NCBI RefSeq assembly: GCF_963169125.1
Contig: NC_084802.1
Location: 118,052,903 to 118,116,902, forward strand
Direction of reading: 5' to 3'
Source of the DNA: Humulus lupulus
Taxonomy: Eukaryota; Streptophyta; Magnoliopsida; Rosales; Cannabaceae
DNA: 64,000 nt
In this document: positions 1-11,830 of the stretch, piece by piece
Position numbering within the stretch: position 1 is the first letter of the stretch
Layout of the letters: the number at the start of each line of letters is the position of its first letter
Translations under genes and position numbers: made by a program
Notes under the pieces: model-generated
The model's input: the letters and a program-made list of their open reading frames with translations, nothing else
The model's database searches: none
Told to the model about the DNA's origin: nothing

Positions 1-661
1 GTTTTTTTGAAAATGGTACAAAATACTTAACGATTACACATAATAGTGATGTGAAATTTGACTCTTTATTATAGGCATTCAAAAATTATTTTTTTAAATT
101 GATACATTGAGGTATCTAACCATGCTCAAAAAATTTAGAAAAATTTGGAAGTGTTTAAGTTGACTTTTGGACAAGTGGACAGGCCTAGAGGCGACGCGTC
201 ACCCCCCAAGAGGCGACGCATCACGCGCGCAATTAAGAAAATGAAAAGCATGTCGCCTGTTGTAGGACGACATGTCACCTAGCAGCAACATGTCGATTAG
301 TGGATTCATACATGTCACGTATTTTGCCTCCAAAATGTGTTTTAAAAGTTCTAATCCTATTAGTTAGACTTAATGACGGTGCCTAATACATTTAAACCCC
401 CTCTCCCTCTCCCTCTCCCTCCCTTAGACTCAATTTTCCCCAAGAAATTGATCAAGATTGCCTAACTTGTGAATTTTATAAACTTGTTGTATCGCACTCC
501 TTCCAACTTGTAGAACCCCCAAGCAACTCTCATAGTGGTTCGAAGTAAAAGTTTTGGACAAAAATTATCATCCTGTGCAATCCTTTGTGTTATTTTGTAT
601 TATTGTTTCCCTTTGATTTTGTGATTTTGTTCTAAGTTTTGTAGATTCTCATTATTGTGCA
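1..661 (+). repeat. copia-A left LTR (partial)
   Basis: Matches 1832-2484 with scattered substitutions and small indels. The window begins inside it, roughly 25 bp after the expected TG terminus. A CTCCCT microsatellite lies at about 399-423. It is followed at once by pol-like sequence without a primer-binding site. Confidence 0.75.
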
Positions 662-1831
662 TGTCACACATTGTACAAGAGCAAATATTGCATTTGTGAT
701 TAGTAAACTAAGTAGGTTTACGAGCAATCAAAGTACCCAACATTGGAAGACTATAATGAGAATTCTATGATACCTCAAAAGGACCAAATATCTTAGTCTT
801 TCACTATTCAAAGTTGTTTAGATTACTTGAAGGATATTCCAACGCAAGTTGGATATCAAGTGTAGGAAATAATCTCTGCAGAACCGGTTGGGTGTTCACA
901 CTAGGAGGTGGTGCGGTTTCTTGCGACTCAAAGAAACAAACTAATGTTTCACACTAATTTCATAGCTATAATAGCTACCAGCAAAGAGGCCAAATGCTTA
1001 AGGAATCTCATGTTGAACATTCCTATCATAAATGAGAAAGTGATAGTCAAGCAACACTAGCTAGAGCTTGCAATAATGTATACAATGGAAAGTCAAGAAA
1101 TATAAATCTTTGACATGATTATGTGAGACAATTGATTCAAGATGGAATCATTTAATGTGAGATCTAATAAGAATTTAGCAGACCACTTTATCAAACCCTC
1201 TCACGTAGGATTTGGTGAGCTCAACATCAAAAGGGATGGGATTGAATCTCCTAAAATAAAATTCACCAATCATGGCAACCCAACTCAAAATTATGGAAAC
1301 ATAATCTAGAGTTCAATAGGTAATAACAAGTCACCAATAAGTAAACATATGCAACACCAACTAGAAACTAAGGTCCTGTCCAAGTATATAGTGTTGGTTG
1401 TTACTGGAAAGATGGTTAAGCTTAAGAAACTTTTAATGGAATTCAGTTGAGTGCATCAAATATCTATAAAAGTAAAAAAGATGTAAAAATTTCACATATA
1501 TGAACTTAAAGATGGTATCGCCTCTAATGGAAAGTTTGGAGTCTATTTTGATAAGTTTAAGAATGGATAAGCAAATGGTCATAACAGTGCTAAACATGTA
1601 AGTGCTAAACATGTAAGAGGGTAACTTGAGATTAAAATAGAAGTGTAAAGTGTTACTATTATTGATTTGTCACATGGAGTATTTGGTTCAATGCTTTAAG
1701 TAACCAAGGATTTCGATGAAATTTTGTAACATTTTCATTAATGCAAAGTTCAAATTGAAAGATAGTAAGTTGTATGCATTAATACTGTTAGACCTTGTAA
1801 ATGGAGGATTATATATAATCAATTGAGAGAA
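662..1831 (+). pseudogene. copia-A pol remnant (end of RT, RNase H)
   Basis: Translation in shifting plus-strand frames gives recognisable pieces of the copia RT/RNase H connection and RNase H: ANIAFVISKLSRFTSN near 680-730, EGYSNASW near 835, GWVFTLGGGAVS near 885-920, NGKSRNI near 1085 and VRSNKNLADHF near 1160-1190. In related elements EGYSDASW carries the first catalytic Asp of RNase H; here it reads Asn. There are several stops and frameshifts. Gag, protease, integrase, most of RT and the primer-binding site are missing, so one deletion seems to run from the LTR edge into RT. The stretch 1290-1780 resembles the non-coding 3' interior of copia-C near 53620-54040 (both contain 'caataggtaataacaagtca'). 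Confidence 0.7.
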
Positions 1832-2484
1832 TGTTATGATTGGTTAATTACAATGTTGAGTGTTTTTCACAAAGTGGTACAAAATACTTAACGATTTCAA
1901 TGATGTGAAATTTGACTTTTGTTATAGACATTTAAAAATTGTCTTTTTGGATATAATGAGGTGTATTTATGCATGCCCAAAAAGTTTGGGAACATTTGAA
2001 GAATTTTTTGGTCACTTTTGGACAAGTGGGCCAGGCCTAGAGGTAACGCGTCGCCCAGTACGCAACGCATCGCGCGTGCGATTGAGAAAATGGACCTCAT
2101 ACAACAAGCGAGGCAATGCGCATGTCACGTTTTTTGCTATCAAAATGTGACGTAAAAACATTTAATCCTATTGGTCGGACCTAATAACAGTACCTAATCT
2201 ATTTAAATGATTTTTTTTAGAGTTTTTAGGACTTTATCCCTCTTACTAACTTTCTCTCTAGCTCTCCAAGACTCAATTTTCTCCAAGAATTTATCAAGAT
2301 TGCTTGACTTGTGAATTTCATAGGCTTGTTATATTTCACACCATAGAAATCACAAGTAACCCTCATAGTGGTTTGGAATAAAAGTCGTGGACAAAAGTTC
2401 TCATCACGTGCAAACATTTGAGTTATTGTTTCATTTGTTCTTGTGATTTTATTCTAATTTTTTGTAGATCTCCATTGTTGTGCA
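1832..2484 (+). repeat. copia-A right LTR
   Basis: It begins TGTTATGATT just after 'gagagaa' (polypurine tract) and ends TTGTGCA. It is the full-length partner of 1-661. An open frame at 1860-2150 has no family features and is treated as chance. Confidence 0.75.
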
Positions 2485-2725
2485 AACCACTTATACCAAC
2501 ATACCCCCAACATATGCTTTATCAAAATAAAGAGCCATGAATTGGGACTTGACTTCTAGAGAGAGGAGAAAAATGAGGACACGATAATTTGAGTTTAAGC
2601 ACACAATAGTAACAGGACAAAATCATTTGAAAGTGGAATTTCTGTAGTGAAAGCCATAAAAATCTTTGCCTTAGAAAGTTGTTTAAATTTTAAAATAGAA
2701 TAAGGATCATAACAAGAGTGCTCAC
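2485..2725 (-). other. Intron sequence after exon 4 of the Ca2+-ATPase gene
   Basis: AT-rich DNA between the exon 4 donor (minus-strand GTGAGC at 2725-2720) and the edge of copia-A. I see no further exon here, although the family needs about 230 more residues (membrane segments 5-10). Confidence 0.55.
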
Positions 2726-5700
2726 CTCAGTTCCAGCAATTCCCATTGCTAGTCCAATGTCAGCTTCATGTAGTGCTGGAGCATCATTTGTACCATCGCC
2801 GGTTACAGCAACAACTTCTTGAAAAGTAGTCCGCAGGTGTTTCACCAGAGTATGTTTATCTAATGGTGAAGAACGAGCCATAACCTGCAATATAAAATAA
2901 TAGCACATTGTCGTATTCGAAATATTTACGTCTTAATTAATTAGCTCTTGTTTTAGCAAGCTCGTTTTATTAAGGCACACTTTAGCATATTTATAATATT
3001 TTGTCTAATGTTGATTATTGGAAGCTGGGCACAAAATTTAAATAGATTTTCCCCCGTTTAATGTCTTTGTAAATCATTTGAGGCAATCTCTGGAAGGATT
3101 TTTTAAGGGAGCAAACGTGGAAGGCAGTTCTTTATCTTTAGAAATGATCATTATTTCAAAGCCCAAAGAACAAACTGTCTTAATTGACCATAAACCACCA
3201 TTTTTGATCTTATCCATAAAATCATCTATCTAACGAACATGATGCATTAATACACCGAAATATACCTGAATTTTTGGAATAGTTTCAAATAATTTCTCTT
3301 CACTCAGCTCACGAAATTCTGGACCTTCGATAGCCAAACCATTCTCAGTTAAAATCCCACATTCTCTTGCTATTGCTTTTGCAGTGTTTATGTTATCTCC
3401 GGTAACCATCCTAACAGTTATACCAGCTGCCCTACAGATAGCAACGGATTCCTTGACCCCAGGACGGACCGGATCTTTGATACCTACAATTCCTATGCAT
3501 GTGTATCCACCGGAGGGTATAGGAGTATCAGCAGAGAATTTACTTCCAACTTCCATGTAACAAAGACATAAAGTTCGAAGAGCTTCATTTGCAAATTGTT
3601 CAATTGTATTGGTCAGAATATTTTCGTATGCTTCATCAAGGGGAACAATGTCACCTTTTAAATCTAAAACTTTGTCACATGCAGCTAAAACTATCTCAGA
3701 AGCACCTTTACAGTGGGCTCGGAAACCACCTTCAGGAAGTTCTAGCACCACCCCCATTCGCTTCTTTGTAGAATTAAACGGCTCAACTTTCACGATAGTT
3801 GAAGCTTGCCTTTCCGCTCGGAAATCACCACCAAGCATTAAACCGAATTCCAAAAGGGCAGTCTCAGTGGGTGATCCAAGAAGTTCAGTCTTACCATCTT
3901 TGTTTGTTACCACTTCTCCTCCAGTGTTGTTAAATATCGATTGCATAAAGATTTTCAAAGCAGAATCTGGAATTTCAGAGCCGAAATCAGAAGTTTCTTT
4001 GGAGCTACCAACTTCCCTGTTCCTTCCACAAATGCAAGCTTTGACGACGGTCATGTGGTTAGTAGTTAGTGTACCAGTCTTGTCACTGCAGATAGTAGTA
4101 GCTGATCCCATAGTCTCACAAGCAGCCAAATGTCGCACAAGTGCTTTATCATTCATCATCTTTTTCATGGCAAAAGCAAGACTCAATGTCACAGCCAAAG
4201 GAAGCCCTTCAGGGACAGCAACCACAACAATTGTAACAGCAATAGCAAAGAATTCCAAAATCTCCATAGCATCATCTCCAGACCAGCTCCAGTGGGACCC
4301 TTCTTGCAGCTTCCGACTAAACAATCCTTGCACCAAAACAGCAAAAGTGACAAGAGCGAAAAATAGACCTATTTTCCCAATAATGGTTGCCACACCATTA
4401 AGTTTCACCTGCAGGGGAGTTTCATCATCTCCTCCTTCACTGAGTGTAGCCATTAGTTTTCCCCACTGGGTTCTCATCCCAACAGTAGTCACAAGCATTT
4501 TGCATGACCCATCCTGTACTTTAGTTCCAGATAGAAGAAAAGGATTTTGAGAATTAGCATTAACTGGCTCACTCTCACCTGTTAAACTAGATTCATTAAT
4601 AACCACAGAAAACCCTGATAAAAATAGCCCATCAGCTGGGACTTGATCTCCAATACTTAGATGAACGATATCACCAGGAAGTAGACCATATATTGATATT
4701 TTCTGCCTACACCCATCTCTAGTAACCTGAACCGTAATTTTTTTCTTCTCTCTGTCCAAATCCTTGAACTGCAAAGATTGTCTATAATCACTTGTAGCTG
4801 TAACAAATACAACAAGCAAAATACTGGCAACAATTCCTAGTCCATCATGGGCACCCTTTGGCCATCCTTCCATTACTATGCCCACAATTAGAGAAACAAA
4901 GGCACATACACCTAGTATCATGAGGGTCATATCTTGTAGTGCTTCCCACACGAAAGTCAAAAAACCCTTAACAGGGCTTTCTGTGAATTTATTAACACCA
5001 TAAATCTCTTTCCTTTTACTCAGCAGTTGTTCAGAAGTAGGGATCCCACTACTTAGTGATGTTGAAAGCTTGCCTGCAATTCCTTCAACTCCACCATGAA
5101 TTGTCAGCTTCTTCACGTCACGGCCTTCAACTATTGTTCCTAACTCATCAGCACAGATTTCAAAACCTGCATCTTTGACTTCCTCAGGTACAGTGTATTC
5201 ACTTATCAAATTCAGACCTGTAAACGTTGAAGATAGAGTGAAATTTTAATGGAGAATTTTTTTTTATCATATTTGCATTTCTTTTTTAGCAGAGGCTAAG
5301 TGGGTTATATTAATATGTTCTTACCATGGATAAATTGTAGTGCTGCTTGTGAAACCAAAACCGCAACTCTAAACTTCTCCTGTATTTTCAAGACAAAAAC
5401 AAAGAAGGAAACAAGTCACAACCAACACCAAATATACATTGTTGTTAGATTGTTCGGAGTATCAAGATACAAGCGCCGCATTGAGTCCAGCAAAGAGTTG
5501 CATTTTGCATAAATCGAAAGACATTCAGCATAGACTTAACTTTATATGGTGAAATTTAGACGACAATTGCCAGCATTGTACGTTAAAAAAAATCTCAATC
5601 AAGAATGGAGCAAAAAGAATACGTGGGTCTAGTTTTAAGTCTTTTTCTCAACACATAATCAGATTTTGATACGTTGATTTAAAATTAGAAAAAGTCAAAA

Positions 5701-6698
5701 AAAAAAAGTGCTCTGCATAAATTATCATGAATCTCAATTCTTACAAAATTGGAATTGACCTTGAGGGAACGGACTATTTTCTAAATCTTTTGACAACATA
5801 AATAGTTTGGCTTGGTCAAAAAAAAAATCCTTCAAGCTATAAAAAACACTCCCCCCCTCAAAAAGTTCTAATTTGAAAATTAATTGCGATTAGCATATTT
5901 TTTAACATTTATCTACTAAACAATAATCTCCTACACAAGTGAATCCACCTTCCCTCAAATAAAAACACCATTATAGACTTACTAACAGCATGACCAGCAA
6001 TCCAGGATTCACTCCAATATACAAATTTCTTGTTTACCAGAATAACCAGAGTATTATCAATCATCAGATCACCCCAATTCAGATTCAGATCAAGGCTAAA
6101 ACCAAATAGACAAGACAAATGGAAAGGGTTTCTTTTACTACAATTGAAAATTTAATCAGATCTGCCAAAACCTTACGTCTAGATTGTGTAATTTGATAAT
6201 ACATCAGCAATATTTCTACAAGCACCAAATGAATTTTTAGATTGATTTCGAAACAACATGACGAACCAAATAATTGAACGTTCTAATTCAATCAGAGCAA
6301 GTTAAAGCTCAGTTTCAGTTTCTCAATAAAGCAAATATGATTTATTTATTTTAAATTAATATATATTTATGTATATATATGTCCTTGTGTTGTGGTATTA
6401 GAGAAAAACAGTTGAAACTATCTTCTTGACCAAGGTCCACGCCAGCTAACAGTTAATGTTTATATATAAAAATATAAATTGAATATAACGATGACTTGAA
6501 GAAGAAGAAAAAAATTAAAACCTGATTAGATCTTCGAATAGCCTCAGCTTCATTCCGTTTGGAAAGATTCGCAGTAAATCGAAATCTCCTTTTGGGATTC
6601 TTAACAACCCAACAAAGCTTCCTCCATCGCTGAAGTGCTTCCTCCGATGAGTTCTTAGGCTTCACATCCCCAAAATCCTCTAGGAAATAACTCTCCAT
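2726..6698 (-). CDS. ACA1/ACA2-like: Autoinhibited Ca2+-transporting P-type IIB ATPase, exons 1-4 (3' exons not in window)
   Basis: ATP-driven Ca2+ pump that exports Ca2+ from the cytosol and is activated by calmodulin. Exons on the minus strand: 6698-6522, 5379-5325, 5217-3266 and 2884-2726, all with GT-AG borders and matching phases, giving 781 open codons. Residues about 24-45 ([17 protein letters not shown]) are the basic-aromatic autoinhibitory, calmodulin-binding segment typical of the N-terminus in plant ACA pumps. Visible features: membrane spans near 172-192, 203-218, 356-376 and 400-427; TGES at 290-293; the calcium-site PEGLP at 413-417; phosphorylation motif DKTGT with Asp456; KGAS at 581-584; TGDN at 683-686; GDGTND at 757-762. 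Start chosen at [10 protein letters not shown], which matches the family N-terminus. About 230 residues (spans 5-10) are missing: either more exons lie beyond copia-A or the gene is broken. No lesion is seen in the exons present. Assignment to the ACA1/2 branch is by recalled family resemblance. Confidence 0.95.
5380..6521 (-). other. Intron 1 of the Ca2+-ATPase gene
   Basis: 1142 bp of AT-rich sequence between donor GTTTTAATT (6521) and acceptor AAAATACAG (5380). The other introns are 5218-5324 (107 bp) and 2885-3265 (381 bp). I see no nested gene or transposon in it. Confidence 0.8.
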
Positions 6699-8354
6699 CT
6701 CACCAAAGCCAAGCTACTCTAATACTACTACCAAAACCTTCGATCCAAATTCGAAGCACCAATTCCAGGTCTGTAATGAAAAAGTTCAACTACAACTGGT
6801 GTTCTGGGTAATCAAATTCCTCTGATCTGATTGATTTCAATTTGAAATAGAGAAAATCACACTTTTCTTTTCTTTTTCTTTGTTTCCTTTCTTCTTTAAT
6901 CCGTCGTACTACCAAATTTAAGCTTAAATTTGACAAAAGTGAATGAAGATAGGACTGGTAATTGACTCCTCCTGCCAAAGCAAAGCAAATTTGGGTTCAC
7001 TGTTCTCTGTATTCAAACACTTTGTGGTGTTGGGAGAGAGTTGACTAACAATTTCATAAAAACCTGAATCTGACCTTTGAGGTTTTTGGAATTAAGTTAG
7101 TGATAGTGGTAGAGTAAACATATAATAATAATAATTAAAAATAAATATCTTCTTTGGTTCCAACGGGATTGGTTGGAAAAAACGTGCTGTACCTTTCTTC
7201 ACCATGTGGGGTTGTGTGGACTCACTAATAGAAAACTGACAGTCTATAACTTCTCTTCTATTTTTAAAAAAATAAATAAATTCTAACATCTTTGTCGTTT
7301 TTTAATATGTGCTTTTTGAAATAAAAACACTACTTGAAAAGACAGAATTAGACATTATTCTTTTTTTAAATTTCTTGAAAAACCAAAACTTTGCTTATTG
7401 ATATTAAAAAAGACACATATATTATTAATCCAATATATCTGTCTATGATTGTATGATGTATGCGTCATTTACTTATTTTTTAGAGGAAAGATGGCCGTTA
7501 GTCTTGATATGAATAGTTGCCTACTTCCATTGCATTGCATGGTTAGTGCTTTTATTAATTAAGTAAAAATATTATTTTATTTTTTTGAAAGAGAGTAAAA
7601 TTAATTTCAAAGAAAGATAAAGTCCATCGGCTTTATTTTCTGCACATTGAAGTGATTCACCAGATAAAGCTAAAGTAATAATGACAGATTACGACCCATA
7701 CCCATACCTTATATATATATTATTCATTTCCATTGAATGACTAAAAGTAATTTATGGAAAAAAATTTAGTTCACCCCCATTTTTTTGGTGTACGGGTCCA
7801 CCACCATTTTTAAGTGTACCAGTCCAACCCTGATATACACTAAAAAATGGGGGTGCACCAAGGAAGCTCCCACTACTTTATATTGCCCTTTCAAAAACAA
7901 AACAAAACTACTTTATATGGCATAAATAATACACTTCACTCCTCCCTAAGATAGCTACCTACATTTTTATTATTAAATTCCAAGATAATTTACACATCTC
8001 CTCAATGTACAAACCCCATATCATAAATCAAAAATAATATTTATTTATTAATAGTTACACCTTATATTGTGTCTTAATTATACACTCATTTACAAAAAGT
8101 AAAAATAAAATAAAACTATGTGCCTCATTTATTTAAAATTAGAAATTAAAGTTTTGTAATTCAAATTTGATTTCTTCTTAATAAAATAAATATAAATGCT
8201 TTATACAATCTCAAATATAAATTTAAGAAAAAAAAAAAAACTTACTTTTTTTAAATGAGAAAATTTATTATTTTGTTGATGAACATAATTTTAAAACATT
8301 CAAAAGACTCAATTTAAAATATATTTCTTCTAAATTTATTAGAATTAAGTTATA
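6699..8354. other. Upstream region of the Ca2+-ATPase gene and AT-rich intergenic DNA
   Basis: The first few hundred bases upstream of the start codon must hold the 5' leader and promoter; on the minus strand they are rich in GA runs (6859-6897). An AT-rich TATA-like stretch lies near 7112-7140, but I cannot place the transcription start. Apart from the repeat cluster at 7772-7857, I see no gene or clear transposon here; the short open frames have no family features. Confidence 0.5.
7772..7857. repeat. Small cluster of direct and inverted repeats
   Basis: A unit of about 28 bp built on 'cacccccattttttt' plus 'ggtgtac' plus 'gtcca' occurs at 7772-7800, again in degraded form at 7802-7826, and inverted at 7836-7857 ('tacactaaaaaatgggggtg'). 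The outer arms could form a hairpin with a 43-base loop. It may be a MITE fragment, but I see no target-site duplication. Confidence 0.5.
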
Positions 8355-8740
8355 CTTTTTTTTTTCTTTTTGAGCAGAAATAATAAAAACGTAATAGACC
8401 AAAAAAAGAAAATTCTTAAACAAGGGGAGACATTTCAACAAAAAGAGTTGACAATGCACAAGCGAGAACTCTCACCTTCCAGGAAGTTGATAATTTACAT
8501 TCCAAAGTATATTTAGCTAAACGGTGTGCCACTTCGTTTGTTGCTCGAGGCTTAAATAATAAACCTAAACAACCAGAGCTTTAACAATCTAGTAAGCTTT
8601 CTTTGATTAGTACATTCATATCACTACAACCACAACAGAGATTCTTCGCTTTAAGCATATTCACCACCACAAAACAGTCTAACATAATATAAAAATTCTA
8701 ATATTGCAAGCCTTTTGTAAATTTTATCCCATTTAAGATT
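8355..8740 (-). pseudogene. LINE fragment 3: end of RNase H domain and 3' tail
   Basis: Reading the minus strand from 8740 gives LDCFVVVNMLKAKN, then FKPRATNEVAHRLAKYTLE, then a stop near 8423. The R-x-x-N-x-x-AH-x-LA pattern is typical of the RNase H domain at the end of plant LINE ORF2. The T-run near 8355-8375 (an A-run on the LINE strand) fits its poly(A) tail. The frame continues from the piece at 13558-14335 once copia-B is removed. One in-frame stop lies in SLLDC*SSG. Confidence 0.75.
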
Positions 8741-8932
8741 TTTTAGACTTAAGAGCAAGAAAGTTAGAGATGATTCTGTTATAAATTGGTTAGTTAGTTA
8801 GAGTTACAGACCCAATTTTAGTTAGTGCTCTTTCTGTATTGGTTGAGTATAAATTTCTTGTAACCTTTTCCATTTTCAATATACAGAGACTTTCATTCTC
8901 TCTTTTTTCTCTTTATTGTTCTATTACTAAAA
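8741..8932 (+). repeat. copia-B 5' LTR
   Basis: Begins TTTTAGACTT and ends ATTACTAAAA. A TATA box (tataaat) lies at about 8848-8854. It differs from the 3' LTR at about nine positions and lacks a 7-bp piece present there (near 13388). Confidence 0.9.
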
Positions 8933-8944
8933 TGGTATCAGATT
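8933..8944 (+). promoter_or_regulatory. copia-B primer-binding site
   Basis: tggtatcaga directly abuts the LTR end. It matches the usual primer site complementary to initiator tRNA-Met for the first ten bases, after which the match is lost. Confidence 0.75.
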
Positions 8945-9008
8945 AAGGGATTTCCTTGGGACGTTGGTTATCTCCTCTGTTTTTCTTCTTGGATTTCCCT
9001 CGAAATCC

Positions 9009-10200
9009 ATGGCTCGTACTCGTACTGGAGGTCATCCTCACACTAATAGCACTTCTCATAATACTTCCAATGGTGCTACTGTTTCAACTGATGCAAATAG
9101 GTTTTCTGTTCTTGATCAGATTGGTCATTCCTCCCATGATGATGCTCAGAATCCTTATTTTCTGGCTCACAGTGATCATCTTGGTGCAACTCTGGTTCCC
9201 AAAATTCTCACTGGAGGTGAAAATTACAATTCGTGGAAGCGATCCATGACTGTTGCTCTTCTTGCTCGAAACAAATTGAAGTTTGTTAATGGAAAGATCA
9301 CTCCACCTGACCCTGAAGATGATGACTATGATTCTTGGTGTTGATGTAATAGCATGGTCATTTCTTGGATTCTCCATGCCATTTCCAGTGACATTGTTGA
9401 TAGTATCATGTACCTTGATGAAGCATCTGCTATTTGGTCTGAGCTTCATGACCGTTTTCATCAAAATAGTGGTCCTCGTGTGTTTGAAGTGAAGCGATCC
9501 ATGCAGGCTCTCACGCAAGGAAGCAACTCTATCCAAGCTTACTTCACTCGCCTCAAAGCTCTTTGGGATATGGTTCGTGAGTTTCGCCCTCAACCTGCTT
9601 ATACTTGTGGCGCACTGAAGACGATTGTCGATTATCAAGAACAAGACCAAGTTCTGGAGTTCTTGGTGGGACTCAATGATTCTTATTCCGCTGCTCGCTC
9701 TCAGATCTTGATGCAAGATCCTTTTCCAACAATCAACAAAGTTTATGCTACCATAATACAAGAAGAATGACAAAGGGGTTCATCCCTCCTTCTTCTGAAT
9801 TAGTTGCATCTACCTCTTCTTCTCCTTATACTCAGTTTATTGGGAATGTTCAATCTGTTCGACACAAGCTTGTATGTCATCATTGTGGTCTCATGGGACA
9901 TACTATCAACAAATGTTACAAGCTTCATGGTTATCCCCCTAGTCATAAGCTTCATAAGAAAGGTCGTGATTCTGGTTCTATCTCGAGGAAAACAACTGCT
10001 ACTCATTTTTCAGGCTTTCCTGATGACAAAAATGGAGACAATTCGAACTCTTCTCTTGATCTTGTTCTTTCTCTATCTTCTTCACAATGCCAAAAAATAA
10101 TGGCTTTGCTAGCCCAGCAAGTTCAAGCCTCTTCATCCAATCATTCTTCCTCCTCCTCTGACCAGCCCCTTGTTTCTCACTTTACTGGTAAGGAATTTCT
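9009..10200 (+). pseudogene. copia-B gag (broken)
   Basis: Starts at MARTRTGGHPH (ATG at 9009). LVPKILTGGENYNSWKRSM is the N-terminal signature of plant copia gag (Pfam Retrotran_gag_3 / UBN2 type). A TGA at 9342-9344 interrupts SW-C-*-CNSMV, where an Arg codon is usual. A second stop at 9768-9770 (QEE*QRG) is followed by a shift to another frame. The zinc knuckle CHHCGLMGHTINKC fits CX2CX4HX4C exactly and would bind the element RNA. Inactive as read. Confidence 0.85.
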
Positions 10201-11830
10201 TGTTCCTCATTCAAAATGGATTATTTACACTGGAGCTACTCACCATGTTTTCCATGACCTATCTTTGTTTTGTTGCACATACTTAAATGCTTTTTTAACT
10301 TTTATTGTCTTACCAAATGGTCAGTCGGCTTCCATTTCTTGTCTTGGTTTTGTCACACTTTCTTCCTCTATCACTCTTTTGAATGTGTTATATGTTCCAT
10401 TATTCCATTATAATCTTTTATCTGTTAGTTCCTTAACGCAATCTACTAAATTTTCCTTCTCCTTCTTTGACAAATATTGTGTCATTCAGGACACTACTCG
10501 AACTTGGAAAATTGGGATGGGTGAAAGACTTGGAAATTTGTATTACTTGACTACTCCTTCTTGTGATACTGTATATGTACTTTCTTTTACTAATTCAAAG
10601 CCAACTGTAGAAACTTTATAGCACTATCGGTTGGGCCATCCTTCATGTATTCAAAACCATTCTTTGAATAAAGATTTGCAATTTCAGTATTCTTCCTCTT
10701 CTGACTTTCATTGTTCTATTTGTCATTATGTTAAACAAAAACAGTTGCCATTCATTTCTAATCATAATATTTCAAGTGCTTGTTTTGATCTCATCCATAT
10801 TGATATTTGGGGACCTTTTCATACACTTACTGTTGATGCCCATAGATTTTTTCTTACCATAGTTGATGATTGTTCTAGGTACACTTGGGTTCATTTTCTT
10901 GAACAAAAATCAAATGCACAACAAGTTATCCCTGATTTTATTTCTCTTATCAAAACCTAATATAATACTCAAATTAAAGCAGACTAATACGATAATGCCA
11001 AAGAACTCCAATTTCCTCAACTTTTTAGCTCCTTAGGAATCATCCATTATCATTCTTGTGTTGAGCGACCTCAACAAAATTCTGTTGTTGAACGTAAGCA
11101 TCAACACCTACTCAATGTAGCCCGAGCTCTTCTCTTTCAATCTCACCTTCCATTGGTCTATTGGGCTGATTGTATTGCTACAGCCACTTATCTTATAAAT
11201 CGAACTCCAATACCCAATTTACAACATCGATCTTCTTTTGAGGTTCTTCATAAGAAACCTCCTACTTATGGTGACCTTAAGGCTTTTGGTTGCTTAGCAT
11301 ATGCATCTACTTTTCCTAGTCATCGATCCAAATTTTCATCCCGTGTTATTTCTTGTGTCTTCATTGGTTATCCTCATGGCATTAAAGGGTATAAACTTCT
11401 TGATTTAGACACCAATCGCATTTTTGTTTCTCGGGATGTTTAGTTTCATGAACACATTTTTCCTTTTGTTTCTACTCATTTTCTTTCCTCAGATTCATGC
11501 CATTTTTTTCTTCTTCTATGCCACCTGTTCATTTTGTATCTCATGACATTTCTAATGCATCTAATTCTCCTTCTGTGTCTACTGATACTTCTCTACAGCT
11601 CACTTCCTCATCTTCTAGACTATCTCGCCATACTAGAAAGCCTTCATATTTGCATGATTATCATTGTGATCTTTATGGTAATGTGTTTTCTCTTCCTTTA
11701 CAGACTACTTCTCACGTACTCAGCATCCTATTTCACATGTTCTTTCTTACAACCGATTGTCTCCCACTTTTAAGGCATGTGTTCTTGCTATTTCAAGTCA
11801 AAGTGAACATGAATATTTTTCTCAAGTAGT
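10201..11830 (+). pseudogene. copia-B protease and integrase (broken)
   Basis: The protease core reads WIIYTGATHHVF. The catalytic Asp of the D-S/T-G motif is Tyr (codon TAC at 10226-10228), so the enzyme would be dead. The pre-integrase and integrase follow with stops in L*HYRLGH (near 10619), KT*YNTQIK (near 10959), AD*YDNAKEL (near 10985) and RDV*FHEH (near 11441). All three acidic integrase positions can still be recognised: HIDIWGPF, YDNAKEL and [10 protein letters not shown]. Many of the stops could come from C-to-T or G-to-A changes. Confidence 0.85.

Larger units (their letters stand above)
1..2484 (+). mobile_element. copia-A: deletion derivative of a Ty1/copia LTR retrotransposon, 5' end outside window
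   Basis: Two direct copies of a roughly 650-bp sequence (1-661 and 1832-2484) flank about 1.17 kb. The copies share the stretch beginning 'tggtacaaaatacttaacg' and a GC-rich patch with repeated 'gacgc' motifs inside AT-rich DNA. The right copy begins TGTTATGATT after a purine run and both end TTGTGCA, as LTRs do. The interior holds only the end of a copia pol on the plus strand. The left copy is cut by the window edge, so the target-site duplication cannot be checked. The element lies downstream of exon 4 of the Ca2+-ATPase gene, in its last visible intron or at its broken 3' end. The copies differ at many positions, so this is an old insertion. Confidence 0.8.

Noticed and set aside
1860..2150. 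96-codon open frame in the copia-A LTR
   Set aside because: Lies within an LTR, is not conserved in the partner LTR at 1-661, and has no recognisable domain.
3589..4550. Plus-strand open frames over the ATPase exon (313 and 78 codons)
   Set aside because: They are shadows of the conserved minus-strand exon, with no family features of their own.
8933..8944. tRNA gene suggested by the tRNA-like primer site
   Set aside because: Only the short complement of the tRNA 3' end is present; no cloverleaf. The same holds for 45246-45257.
9084..9773. Minus-strand frame of 229 codons opposite copia-B gag
   Set aside because: Antisense of a recognisable gag; sequence has no domain and no start context.
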